A DNA stretch of 44,015 nucleotides, from the NCBI GenBank assembly GCA_028716485.1, contig JAQUPS010000004.1, positions 37,179-81,193 of the forward strand. The letters are read 5' to 3'. Positions 8,841-15,573 of this stretch are shown here, one piece after another. A program made the translations under genes and the position numbers. The DNA comes from Patescibacteria group bacterium. Lineage in GTDB: Bacteria > Patescibacteriota > Patescibacteriia > Patescibacteriales > WJLG01. Numbering within the stretch: position 1 is the first letter of the stretch; the number at the start of each line of letters is the position of its first letter. The notes beneath the pieces were generated by a model that worked only from the letters and a program-made list of their open reading frames with translations, was not told the origin of the DNA and ran no database searches.

Positions 8841-9113
8841 TTATTTATTCGCCAGTTTGCTTACTCGTAAAATTTCTTCCACCATCTTAGCTTTGACCTT
8901 CTCGTTTTTCGAGGCCATCGCGTTCTTAAAACAAGTATGCAGATGATTTTCCATCAGCGCTTGATGTGCCGCTTTCAACAGTCCAGTGACCGCCAGATTC
9001 TGTTGCATGATATCGATGCAATAATCGCCATGCTCCGTCATCTTGATAACGCGCGTCAAAAGGGAATTGGCCTTTTTTAAGCCGATTAAAATTTTTTCTC
9101 TTTTCTCGTTCAT
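8841..9113 (-). CDS. csoR: CsoR-family copper-sensing transcriptional repressor
   Basis: A 90-residue all-helical repressor that leaves its operator when Cu(I) binds. The Cu(I) ligands are C32, H57 and C61, with the same spacing as C36/H61/C65 of Mycobacterium tuberculosis CsoR. The ORF track starts 36 residues earlier, but that region overlaps the promoter and operator, and family alignment begins at MNEKREKIL, so the ATG at 9113 is chosen. It is the first gene of the operon, with an operator-like pseudo-palindrome at 9168-9186, so it very probably autoregulates. Paralogues of the family sense nickel or formaldehyde, but the CopA neighbour favours copper. Confidence 0.94.
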   Translation of the reverse strand: MNEKREKILIGLKKANSLLTRVIKMTEHGDYCIDIMQQNLAVTGLLKAAHQALMENHLHTCFKNAMASKNEKVKAKMVEEILRVSKLANK

Positions 9114-9167
9114 AGAATTTATGATAAATAATTTGTAATTTTTAATTCGCAATTCTTTATTTCCGTT

Positions 9168-9186
9168 ATACCTGGGGTGGGGGTAT
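9168..9186. promoter_or_regulatory. CsoR-type operator
   Basis: atacc-tggggtgg-gggtat is a G/C-tract pseudo-palindrome flanked by ATAC/GTAT, as in characterised CsoR operators. It begins 6 nt downstream of the -10 box of the csoR promoter, over the expected transcription start. Confidence 0.78.
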
Positions 9187-9192
9187 GACCTA

Positions 9193-9221
9193 ATCATAAA
9201 CCCGATTAAAAGATTAGTCAA
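9193..9221 (-). promoter_or_regulatory. promoter of the copper operon
   Basis: On the minus strand: TTGACT (9221-9216), 17-nt spacer, TATGAT (9198-9193), immediately followed by the CsoR-like operator. It is divergent from the promoter at 9242. Confidence 0.85.
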
Positions 9222-9241
9222 GAGCCTAATTCTATTTTTGC

Positions 9242-9270
9242 TTGACTTGTAAGATTTTATGTGGTTTAAT
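9242..9270 (+). promoter_or_regulatory. promoter of the zinc-ribbon gene
   Basis: TTGACT, 17-nt spacer, TTTAAT, divergent from the copper operon promoter with the -35 boxes about 20 nt apart. Confidence 0.78.
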
Positions 9271-9300
9271 TAGTGTTTCTAATAAATTAATTAAAATTTT

Positions 9301-9975
9301 ATGGGTAAGTTTAATCGAGAAGGCGGATTCGGCGGCAAGAAATTCGGCGGACGGGACAGAAGTTATGACCGCAACGCGCCGAGAGAAATGCACAAGGCGA
9401 TTTGCGCCGAATGCGGGGAAGAATGCGAAGTGCCGTTCAAGCCGTCCGGTGACCGGCCGGTGCTATGCAGCATTTGTTTCAAGCAATCGGGTCGCGGCAA
9501 TGACCGCAATGAAGGCCGGCGCGAAGAAAGACGCAATTTTGATCGTCCGAGAAATGAAGACAAGAGAATGTTCGACGCGGTTTGCGCCGAATGCGGCCAG
9601 CATTGCCAGGTTCCGTTCCAGCCCAAACCGGGCCGGGATATTTTCTGTTCTGATTGTTTCGGCCGCGAGGACAAGCGCGAAGACAAGCCTTTTACTCTTA
9701 ATCAGGCTCCGCAGAACGTTAATTATAATAAGCAGTTCGATGCGCTAAATTCCAAACTTGACAAGCTTATTTATCTTTTGAGCCCGAAGTCTAAATCAGC
9801 CGCCAAGCCGGTCGAAGTAGCTGTCAAAAAAGAAGCAGTTAAGCCCGCCTTCGCTAAGGCTTCGGCGGACAAGGTTGAAAAGAAAATTGTTAATAAAATT
9901 GATAAAAAAATATCACCTAAGAAAAAACCCACCTCCGCCAAGGCTACGGCGGACAAGACTTCTAAGAAAAAATAA
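9301..9975 (+). CDS. protein with two CxxC-x17-CxxC zinc ribbons and a basic tail
   Basis: A 224-residue protein with two copies of a CxxC-x17-CxxC zinc ribbon (CAEC...CSIC about residues 35-59, CAEC...CSDC about 97-121), each with the inner motif V-P-F. The N-terminus is rich in Gly/Arg/Lys and the tail in Lys/Ala. This domain is frequent in CPR, Chloroflexi and methanogens, with no assigned function; the basic flanks suggest nucleic-acid binding (inference). A short amphipathic segment FDALNSKLDKLIYLL may be an oligomerisation helix. Two family B repeats are read in frame in the tail (PAFAKASADK, PTSAKATADK). No Shine-Dalgarno; strong terminator. Confidence 0.88.
   Translation: MGKFNREGGFGGKKFGGRDRSYDRNAPREMHKAICAECGEECEVPFKPSGDRPVLCSICFKQSGRGNDRNEGRREERRNFDRPRNEDKRMFDAVCAECGQHCQVPFQPKPGRDIFCSDCFGREDKREDKPFTLNQAPQNVNYNKQFDALNSKLDKLIYLLSPKSKSAAKPVEVAVKKEAVKPAFAKASADKVEKKIVNKIDKKISPKKKPTSAKATADKTSKKK
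9844..9873 (+). repeat. family B coding palindrome, copy 1
   Basis: cccgccttcgctaaggcttc followed by ggcggacaag, read in frame as PAFAKASADK within the zinc-ribbon protein tail. The core ccgcc..aagg..ggcgg is palindromic. Confidence 0.8.
9928..9957 (+). repeat. family B coding palindrome, copy 2
   Basis: cccacctccgccaaggctac followed by ggcggacaag, read as PTSAKATADK, 84 nt after copy 1 and in the same reading frame. Confidence 0.8.
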
Positions 9976-9986
9976 ATTATTTATTT

Positions 9987-10020
9987 CCGCAGTCTTCCCC
10001 CAGAAGGCTGCGGTTTTTTT
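9987..10020 (+). terminator. intrinsic terminator after zinc-ribbon gene
   Basis: Stem ccgcagtcttc/gaaggctgcgg (one mismatch), then a run of seven T. Confidence 0.87.
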
Positions 10021-10022
10021 AT

Positions 10023-10048
10023 AAGTCCCCTCCCGAGGAGGAGACTTA
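10023..10048. repeat. short GC-rich hairpin, partial family A-like
   Basis: aagtcccctcccgaggagga + gactt is an imperfect palindrome that resembles the first hairpin of family A (cccctcc..ggagggg), without the second hairpin. It lies between a terminator and the next promoter. Confidence 0.5.
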
Positions 10049-10053
10049 AAGTT

Positions 10054-10082
10054 TTGCATTAATGCGCCGGCGGCGATATAAT
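10054..10082 (+). promoter_or_regulatory. promoter giving a probably leaderless mRNA
   Basis: TTGCAT, 17-nt spacer, TATAAT; the ATG of the metallopeptidase gene begins 8 nt after the -10 box, where transcription would start. No ribosome binding site can fit. Confidence 0.75.
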
Positions 10083-10090
10083 AAAGCCTT

Positions 10091-10627
10091 ATGGAGATTG
10101 ATTGTAAAATAAAAAAGAGCCGGCGGGCGAAGAATATTTGTTTGCGCGTCTGCGCTGATGCGACGGCCGTTTTAACGATTCCGTGGTGGGTTTCGCGCGA
10201 AGCGGGGTTGAGATTTTTGCGGTCAAAACAAGGCTGGCTCATCAATCAAATAAAAATTAAAAAAGAAAAAATAAAAAATACGCCGGTAAGGACGAGAACG
10301 GATTATTTGCTTAATAAGAAGGCGGCGGAGAGATTGGTTTGGGGGCGGCTGGAGCATTTTAATTCTTTTTATAATTTTTCCTATAACCGCGTCTGCGTCC
10401 GCGACCAGAAAGGCCGCTGGGGAAGCTGCTCGGCCAAAAAAAATTTGAACTTCGCCTATCGCATTGTTTTTTTGCCGCAGGAATTGGCTGATTATCTGAT
10501 CGTCCACGAACTTTGCCATTTGGGCGAGATGAACCACTCGGCGCGGTTTTGGGCATTAGTTGCGAAAGCAATTCCGGGATATAAGATATTCAGAAGAGAA
10601 TTAAGAAGGAATGGTAATAATTTTTAA
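10091..10627 (+). CDS. YgjP-like (DUF45) M48-type metallopeptidase
   Basis: A 178-residue putative zinc metallopeptidase of the YgjP/WLM-like family. The zinc site is HELCHLGEMNHSARFW (H139, E140, H143, third ligand downstream), preceded by the family motif KGRWGSCSAKKNLNFAYRIV. The N-terminal half is the usual beta-rich region (RRAKNICLRVCADATAVLTIP). Family members are often adjacent to restriction or repair genes; the substrate is unknown. Its promoter would give a leaderless message. The UvrD-type gene follows after an AT-rich palindrome. Confidence 0.88.
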   Translation: MEIDCKIKKSRRAKNICLRVCADATAVLTIPWWVSREAGLRFLRSKQGWLINQIKIKKEKIKNTPVRTRTDYLLNKKAAERLVWGRLEHFNSFYNFSYNRVCVRDQKGRWGSCSAKKNLNFAYRIVFLPQELADYLIVHELCHLGEMNHSARFWALVAKAIPGYKIFRRELRRNGNNF

Positions 10628-10715
10628 TTTTATAATTTTTAAAGAATTTTTAAGGCTTAATTTTTAAAAATTAAAAATTAAGATTTATTTAAAAATTATA
10701 AAATTCAAAAATTAA
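10621..10715. repeat. AT-rich inverted repeat between metallopeptidase and helicase genes
   Basis: ttttaattttataattttta is mirrored by aaaaattataaaattcaaaaatt, with an inner ctt/aag palindrome (taatttttaaaaatta). It reiterates the word ttttaa and is unlike the motifs at other loci. Confidence 0.55.
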
Positions 10716-10718
10716 TTT

Positions 10719-13217
10719 ATGATATTTAACGATGAACAGCAAAAAATAATTGATAGTATTAACGGAGTGTATATCATCTCCGCGCCGGTGGGCACGGGAA
10801 AGACGACTATTCTGACCGAACGGGTGGCCAAAGCGATCGAAGCCGGTATCAAACCGGAAGAGATTTTGTGTTTGACGTTTACCAATCGCGCCGCCGAAGA
10901 AATGTCGGAGAGAATTAAAGCGCGGATTAATAATAAAAAAATCTACGACGAGATAACCGTCAAGACTTTTCACGGCTGGTGCGCTTATTTTATCAAAGCC
11001 GAGGCCAAACAGATCGGCTTGCCGCGGGATTTCGTTATTTTTGAAGAAGAAGAACAGCGTGAAGTGATGAAAACCATTTTGGAAAAGCATCCGGAAGTCT
11101 TGATCAATGAAGAAAAAGCCAGCCGCGAAATTTCTGATCTGATTGAAAAAGTTTATGATTCCCGCCTGAATAGTTTATTAAGAGAGATTGGCGTTACAAT
11201 CGATGAGTTGAAAACCGATAAATCAATGGAAGCAATCGGCGCGGAATATCGCCAGGCGCTCGCCGAGCAGAACGCGCTGGATTTTAATGAGTTAGTATTG
11301 CTGGCGCTAAGGACTTTGTATCTGGATGAAAAAGTCCGGAATAAATGGGCGGCCAAATATCGCTTTATCCAGCTTGACGAATTTCAGGATACGCATTTGT
11401 CGGAATATTTAGTGGTGAAAGAATTGGCCAAAGTCCGGCAGAACGTTTCTTTCATTGGTGATCTGGATCAGACGATTTATACTTGGCGCGGCTCGCAGCC
11501 GGTTTTCCTTACCAAGCTGATCAAGAAACATTTTCCCGCTGTCCGGGAATTGAGTTTGTCCACCAATTATCGCTTCAATCCGAATATCCTGGCCGCGGTA
11601 AAATCTTTCCTCGGCAGCTTTATGAACCGCTCGACGCAGGAATTGAATACGCTTAAAGAAAATGATACGGCGGAAAAAGCAGTCAATGTTTTTTCGGCGC
11701 ATAATTTCCGCGAAGAAATTTCCTGGGTGATTGAAAAAATAAAAAATTTGCGCGATAAAGAGCCTGAGGCCAAGATTGTGGTGATCGCCCGCACCAATCA
11801 TTTGATTTCCAAGTCGGCGGATATTTTTGCTGAAAAAGGCATCGCCCATATCACCGTGGATAAATACGAATTTTTCCGCCGCCAGGAAGTGAAAGATGCT
11901 TACGCTTACTTGAAAATAATTTTCAACCGTTTTGATTTGGAAGCGGCTTATCGCTTGGTCAAGCGTCCGCCGCGCAATATCGGCTCAGCGACTTTGAAAT
12001 CAATCGTGGACAGAGGCGACAAGATCGGCCTGAAGGTTTCGGATTTTTTGAATTTCAAGAATTATAAATATCCCGAACCGTTTTTTGATCTGATCAACCG
12101 TTTTGATAAAGGCCGCTTGGTGGTTTTGGACACGGAAACGACCGGCACTGATGTTTTGTCCGATGATATCATCCAGATTTTCGCCCGGGAAATCATCAAT
12201 GGCCAGCCCGGCCGCGAGTTCCGCCATTATCTGAAAAATAATATTCCGGTCGGCTTTTCCGAATCAATTCATGGCTTGTCGGATAAATTTTTGCAAGAAA
12301 AAGGCGAAGATCCGAAAAAGATCCTTAAAGAGTTAAAAGAATTCATCGGCGCTGACGCGGCTATCGGCCATAATGTTAATTTTGATTTATCGATGCTCCT
12401 GGAAAACGGCAAGCGCCGCGGCGTCAATTTTGATTTTAAAGAATATTACGATACGCTGGATTTGGCCAAACGAGTTGTCGAAGCTCCGAATTATCGGCTC
12501 TCAACTTTAGCCGAATTGCTCGGTTTGGCCACGGCCACGCACGACGCCGAAGATGATGTTTCCGCGACTGTCGGCCTGCTCGGAGTTTTAGTGGAAAAAT
12601 TCAGGAAGGGGAGTCCGGGGCGCGTTGCTCTCTGGCAGGAATTTTCCGCCAAATTTTTAAAGCTCGCCGGAACAATCGACGGCTGGCAAAAAATGGTGTT
12701 AGCCAACCGGCCGCCGGAAATTTTGGAAAAAATTTGGGAAGAATCCGGCTTAGAGGAATATTACGCGTCCGAGTTGAAACCGACCGCCCCCGCCTACGCC
12801 AAGGCTTCGGCGGGTGATAGACAAAAATCAATTGAAGAACTGGCCAAAGTTTTTGCCGAAAAAGATAATCCCGACAAACGCCCGGAAATTTCGCTGCGCG
12901 AATTGATCCATTACGCCGCTTTGGTCAAGGATATAAACTTTCTCGGTTTGGAAAAAGGAAAGATCCCCATCGTTACGGCGCATCAGGTGAAAGGCTTGGA
13001 ATTCGATTATGTTTTTATCATCGGCATGAATGAATATATCTTTCCTATCAACAAATCCGATATCGAAGAAGAGAAAAGATTATTTTATGTGGCGATGACC
13101 CGCGCCAAGAAAAAGATTTTTATTTCTTACAGCCAATATAATGACAACGGCTACACCGCGACCAAAAGCCGGTTCATCGATTATATCGACGAGAAACATG
13201 TCGATTTCTTTTCCTGA
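10719..13217 (+). CDS. UvrD/Rep superfamily 1 helicase with embedded DnaQ-like exonuclease
   Basis: An 832-residue SF1A DNA helicase. Motifs: Walker A APVGTGKTT, Ia CLTFTNRAAEEM, II QLDEFQDTH, III IGDLDQTIYTWRG, IV STNYRFNPNIL, V TAHQVKGLEFDYVFIIGM (about 750), VI RLFYVAMTRAKKKIF. Inserted in the 2B region (about 466-630) is a complete DEDDh 3'-5' exonuclease: DTETTG (Exo I), GHNVNFD (Exo II), HDAEDD (Exo III). The protein should unwind DNA and trim 3' ends in repair. A family B peptide (PAYAKASAGD) lies after the exonuclease, near residue 690. The ATG lacks a Shine-Dalgarno. No C-terminal RecB-type nuclease is visible. Confidence 0.93.
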   Translation: MIFNDEQQKIIDSINGVYIISAPVGTGKTTILTERVAKAIEAGIKPEEILCLTFTNRAAEEMSERIKARINNKKIYDEITVKTFHGWCAYFIKAEAKQIGLPRDFVIFEEEEQREVMKTILEKHPEVLINEEKASREISDLIEKVYDSRLNSLLREIGVTIDELKTDKSMEAIGAEYRQALAEQNALDFNELVLLALRTLYLDEKVRNKWAAKYRFIQLDEFQDTHLSEYLVVKELAKVRQNVSFIGDLDQTIYTWRGSQPVFLTKLIKKHFPAVRELSLSTNYRFNPNILAAVKSFLGSFMNRSTQELNTLKENDTAEKAVNVFSAHNFREEISWVIEKIKNLRDKEPEAKIVVIARTNHLISKSADIFAEKGIAHITVDKYEFFRRQEVKDAYAYLKIIFNRFDLEAAYRLVKRPPRNIGSATLKSIVDRGDKIGLKVSDFLNFKNYKYPEPFFDLINRFDKGRLVVLDTETTGTDVLSDDIIQIFAREIINGQPGREFRHYLKNNIPVGFSESIHGLSDKFLQEKGEDPKKILKELKEFIGADAAIGHNVNFDLSMLLENGKRRGVNFDFKEYYDTLDLAKRVVEAPNYRLSTLAELLGLATATHDAEDDVSATVGLLGVLVEKFRKGSPGRVALWQEFSAKFLKLAGTIDGWQKMVLANRPPEILEKIWEESGLEEYYASELKPTAPAYAKASAGDRQKSIEELAKVFAEKDNPDKRPEISLRELIHYAALVKDINFLGLEKGKIPIVTAHQVKGLEFDYVFIIGMNEYIFPINKSDIEEEKRLFYVAMTRAKKKIFISYSQYNDNGYTATKSRFIDYIDEKHVDFFS
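12787..12815 (+). repeat. family B coding palindrome in the helicase gene
   Basis: ccccgcctacgccaaggctt + cggcgggtg, read as PAYAKASAGD in the linker before helicase motif V. Confidence 0.75.
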
Positions 13218-13225
13218 TTTTTTAT

Positions 13226-13270
13226 TGCTATAATGGGATGGTAAAAATTGCAACGATTGTTGCGTTTTTT
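13226..13270 (+). promoter_or_regulatory. extended -10 promoter followed at once by a terminator-like hairpin
   Basis: TTGCTATAAT (extended -10, 13225-13234) has its expected start near 13241. At 13250-13263 the hairpin gcaac-gatt-gttgc is followed by gtttttta. It could attenuate the coiled-coil gene or end a very short RNA. The -35 is poor. Confidence 0.5.
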
Positions 13271-13295
13271 ATTTTTAATTTTTAATCGATTCTCT

Positions 13296-13649
13296 ATGAC
13301 CAACATTCAAGAAGTTTTCGACCGCATTCAAAAAACCAAGAAAGAGCAGAAAGAATTAAAGACGATGTACCGCGACGCCTTGAATAATTCCGGCGCCTAT
13401 CAGCGCTCCATGGAAGAATTGAAAAAATTGAAAGAGGAAAAGAAAAAATACGAGGACGGAGTTAAACAGGAATTCGCTTCGGAATTCGACAAGCTGGAAA
13501 TTTTAAAGAACGAATTGATGAACGATAATCAACTGCTTTCCGATATGGTTGTCAGCCAGGTGGCCAAGGGACAGAAGATTGAAATCAAGGACGAGCACGA
13601 AGTCCAATATGAGCCGATTTTTAACGTCAGATTTAAAAAAGTTGGCTAA
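13296..13649 (+). CDS. small coiled-coil protein of unknown function
   Basis: A 117-residue protein, mostly charged helix: residues 1-75 read as coiled coil (DRIQKTKKEQKELKTMYRDAL, MEELKKLKEEKKKYEDGVKQ), and the C-terminus is a short mixed segment (EIKDEHEVQYEPIFNVRFKK). The ORF track extends 16 residues upstream to a TTG, but that part lies in the hairpin leader, so the ATG at 13296 is preferred. No recognised domain. A terminator follows directly. Confidence 0.75.
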   Translation: MTNIQEVFDRIQKTKKEQKELKTMYRDALNNSGAYQRSMEELKKLKEEKKKYEDGVKQEFASEFDKLEILKNELMNDNQLLSDMVVSQVAKGQKIEIKDEHEVQYEPIFNVRFKKVG

Positions 13650-13666
13650 AATAAAGTAAATTTTTT

Positions 13667-13693
13667 AAAAACCGTCTCAAAGGGGCGGTTTTG
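13667..13693 (+). terminator. intrinsic terminator after coiled-coil gene
   Basis: Stem aaaaccg/cggtttt with loop tctcaaagggg, then ttttg. Confidence 0.7.
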
Positions 13694-13695
13694 TG

Positions 13696-13724
13696 TTGAC
13701 ATAATCAAAAAAATGTGATATATT
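13696..13724 (+). promoter_or_regulatory. canonical promoter of first transglycosylase-like gene
   Basis: TTGACA, 17-nt spacer, TATATT. The ~60-nt leader contains a possible hairpin ggctcaaattgggcc and then the ribosome binding site gaaggag. Confidence 0.88.
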
Positions 13725-13789
13725 GGCTTGAAACTTGTACCTTGATAAGATAACCAAAAAAAGGCTCAAATTGGGCCGAAGGAGAAAAA

Positions 13790-14641
13790 ATGAAATTCAT
13801 TTTTCTTATCTGTAAAATTGTCTTTCCGATTTGCTTTATTCTCGGTTTAATATTGATTTTGTTCGGGTCGAGAATCGAAAAAAAAGTCAATCTTGCCAAA
13901 GCTGGCGTGGCGATGGCCAAAAGCTTCGAAGGTTCGATTGGCAGCCGGGTCGAAGCAAGCATCTCGACCAGACCCAGACCCTTTCCCGAATTTGGCGGCG
14001 AGAAGAGCTCGCTCTTTCCGGAACAGTTGGGCGGCAAGATTCTTCCTCCGCCGAATATCGTGGCGCGGAAAGAATTCAAAAAAGCGATTGCCAGCCGGGA
14101 GAGCAAAAGAACGGGGAAGGAGAACAAAAATCTTTCCATCGGTAATATCAAATGGCTGGTTAATCACAAGTGGGGTCATTTCGCCCGGCGAGAGATCGAC
14201 GAGCGTAATCTGCCCGACACGGTTTATAATGCCATCGTCGGGATTATCGTCCAGGAATCAGGCGGAAAACCGCAGATTAAAAATGATCATTCCTCGGCTA
14301 CCGGCTTGATGCAGATGATCGATAGCACAGCCGCTTATACGGCCAGAGCCTTGGCTGAAGAATGCGATTGCGGGATTGATCCGAAATTGATAAATCGGAA
14401 GAACCCCAATGAAAATATCGCCCTGGGAATTTTCCTTTTCAAGAAAAATTGGAAAATTTCTCACGAGTCATTGAAGTGGACGATCCTTTTCCATTACGCC
14501 GGATCCGGCGCGGCCAAAGATACGGCCGATGCTTATGGGGGAATTGAGCATGTTCCCTTTGTTCAGAACGTTCTTAATATAATGAATACTCCCGAAGAGG
14601 AACCTCCTGCCTGGGCAATGGCTCGGTATCGGGATTATTGA
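13790..14641 (+). CDS. membrane-anchored lytic transglycosylase-like (SLT) protein
   Basis: A 283-residue protein with an N-terminal transmembrane helix (about 4-26), a low-complexity linker to about 115 and a C-terminal SLT/lysozyme-like domain. The catalytic glutamate is probably E156 in IIVQESGGKPQIKNDHSSATGLMQMI, followed by the usual ALGIFLFKKNW and FHYAGSG segments. It would cut peptidoglycan between MurNAc and GlcNAc at the cell surface, for wall remodelling, secretion or contact with a host. It has its own promoter, a Shine-Dalgarno (gaaggag) and a strong terminator. C-terminal AMARYRDY is unremarkable. Confidence 0.87.
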   Translation: MKFIFLICKIVFPICFILGLILILFGSRIEKKVNLAKAGVAMAKSFEGSIGSRVEASISTRPRPFPEFGGEKSSLFPEQLGGKILPPPNIVARKEFKKAIASRESKRTGKENKNLSIGNIKWLVNHKWGHFARREIDERNLPDTVYNAIVGIIVQESGGKPQIKNDHSSATGLMQMIDSTAAYTARALAEECDCGIDPKLINRKNPNENIALGIFLFKKNWKISHESLKWTILFHYAGSGAAKDTADAYGGIEHVPFVQNVLNIMNTPEEEPPAWAMARYRDY

Positions 14642-14644
14642 TTC

Positions 14645-14681
14645 AAACCCTTGTTTGTTAAACGCAAACAAGGGTTTTTTA
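14645..14681 (+). terminator. strong intrinsic terminator
   Basis: Perfect 13-bp stem aaacccttgtttg/caaacaagggttt with a 7-nt loop and T-run. Confidence 0.93.
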
Positions 14682-14687
14682 TAACCA

Positions 14688-14716
14688 TTGACTTTTTTGT
14701 AAAAGTATGCTATTAT
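14688..14716 (+). promoter_or_regulatory. canonical promoter of second transglycosylase-like gene
   Basis: TTGACT, 17-nt spacer, TATTAT, only 7 nt after the previous terminator's T-run. The leader contains ttagccacaaaatggctaa, a possible hairpin. Confidence 0.85.
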
Positions 14717-14787
14717 TTAGGTATAATAAAGATTGTTCATTACACCAAGATTAGCCACAAAATGGCTAAAAACAAAAGGAAATAACC

Positions 14788-15354
14788 ATGAAAGCATTAA
14801 TGCTTTTTCTCGCATTTTTTCTAGTCATCGTGGTAGCCGTGGTGTCCCATAAGACGCCGCAGGCAAAGAAGTTTGACGCTCAAGAATATCTTGCCAGAAC
14901 AAATAATCAATCGCTCCTGCCGGTGGTAAGAGCGAAATATGGCAAGATGATTCGGGATGTTTGCCGGAAAGAAAAAGTGCCTCTGGCGCTTCGCTCCGGT
15001 GATGTAATTGAAAAAATTATTATCATCGAGTCGAGCGGCAATCCGGAAGCGGAAAAAGCCGGTGATGGCATTGGCTTGATGGGAGTAAAACCGTCTACGG
15101 CGATTGCCTACGGAGTAAACCCGAAGGACTTAAAAAGTCCCCATTGGAATTTACTTGCCGGCATCAGGCACTTAGGCGCTCTCGTCGATTCGCTTGACGG
15201 AAACGTTCCGGCCGCGATAGTGGCGTACAATTGCGGTTTGAAAAATTACCAGAGTAATTATTTAGCCACCGGTGTAAGCCCGTTGAAAGCCAGATATTTC
15301 CTGAAAGTAAAAACTTTGACCGAAGTTGAAAGACAATACGCTTCGGCCGAGTAA
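14788..15354 (+). CDS. small exported lytic transglycosylase-like protein
   Basis: A 188-residue protein with an N-terminal signal/anchor helix (about 3-20, LMLFLAFFLVIVVAVVS) and an SLT-type domain. The probable catalytic glutamate is E81 in IIIIESSGNPEAEKAGDGIGLMGVKPSTA, followed by NLLAGIRHLGALV and IVAYNCGL, all typical of SLT. It differs in sequence from the preceding SLT protein but has the same layout: own promoter, Shine-Dalgarno (aaaggaaa), own terminator. Two adjacent but separately controlled wall hydrolases suggest different triggers. Confidence 0.87.
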   Translation: MKALMLFLAFFLVIVVAVVSHKTPQAKKFDAQEYLARTNNQSLLPVVRAKYGKMIRDVCRKEKVPLALRSGDVIEKIIIIESSGNPEAEKAGDGIGLMGVKPSTAIAYGVNPKDLKSPHWNLLAGIRHLGALVDSLDGNVPAAIVAYNCGLKNYQSNYLATGVSPLKARYFLKVKTLTEVERQYASAE

Positions 15355-15359
15355 AAATT

Positions 15360-15402
15360 AAGCCTCTGTTCACAAAATATCGTGGACAGGGGCTTTTTCT
15401 TG
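15360..15402 (+). terminator. intrinsic terminator
   Basis: Stem aagcctctgttcac/gtggacaggggctt (one mismatch), loop aaaatatc, followed by ttttctt. Confidence 0.9.
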
Positions 15403-15473
15403 CCAAAATCGGCAATTCCCGATATTATTATAAATATAATTAAATTTTTTCAAACATTTTTATAAATAAGACT

Positions 15474-15554
15474 ATGATTACCGCCAGCGAGTTGCGCCCC
15501 GCCTTCGCCAAGGCTTCGGACGGGCGAGAGCTGGAAAATTTTAATTCAGATTAA
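15474..15554 (+). CDS. 26-codon upstream ORF duplicating the alaS start, with a family B insert
   Basis: This short ORF begins MITASELR, nearly the same as the alaS start MITAAEIR, and is preceded by a similar sequence (tttttataaataagactatg versus tttttataaatattactatg). After eight codons it runs into a family B repeat (PAFAKASDGR) and stops at TAA, 19 nt before the alaS ATG. MITASELR is also closer to the usual AlaRS start. It is either a remnant of an alaS 5' end broken by the repeat, or a leader peptide. Whether it is translated is unknown. Confidence 0.5.
   Translation: MITASELRPAFAKASDGRELENFNSD
15497..15527 (+). repeat. family B palindrome in the alaS leader
   Basis: ccccgccttcgccaaggctt + cggacgggcga. 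It interrupts the duplicated alaS 5' end. Confidence 0.75.
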
Positions 15555-15573
15555 ATTTTTTATAAATATTACT

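Noticed and set aside
8841-9221. 126-residue form of CsoR
   Set aside because: The extra N-terminus would cover the operator and promoter and is not part of the family.
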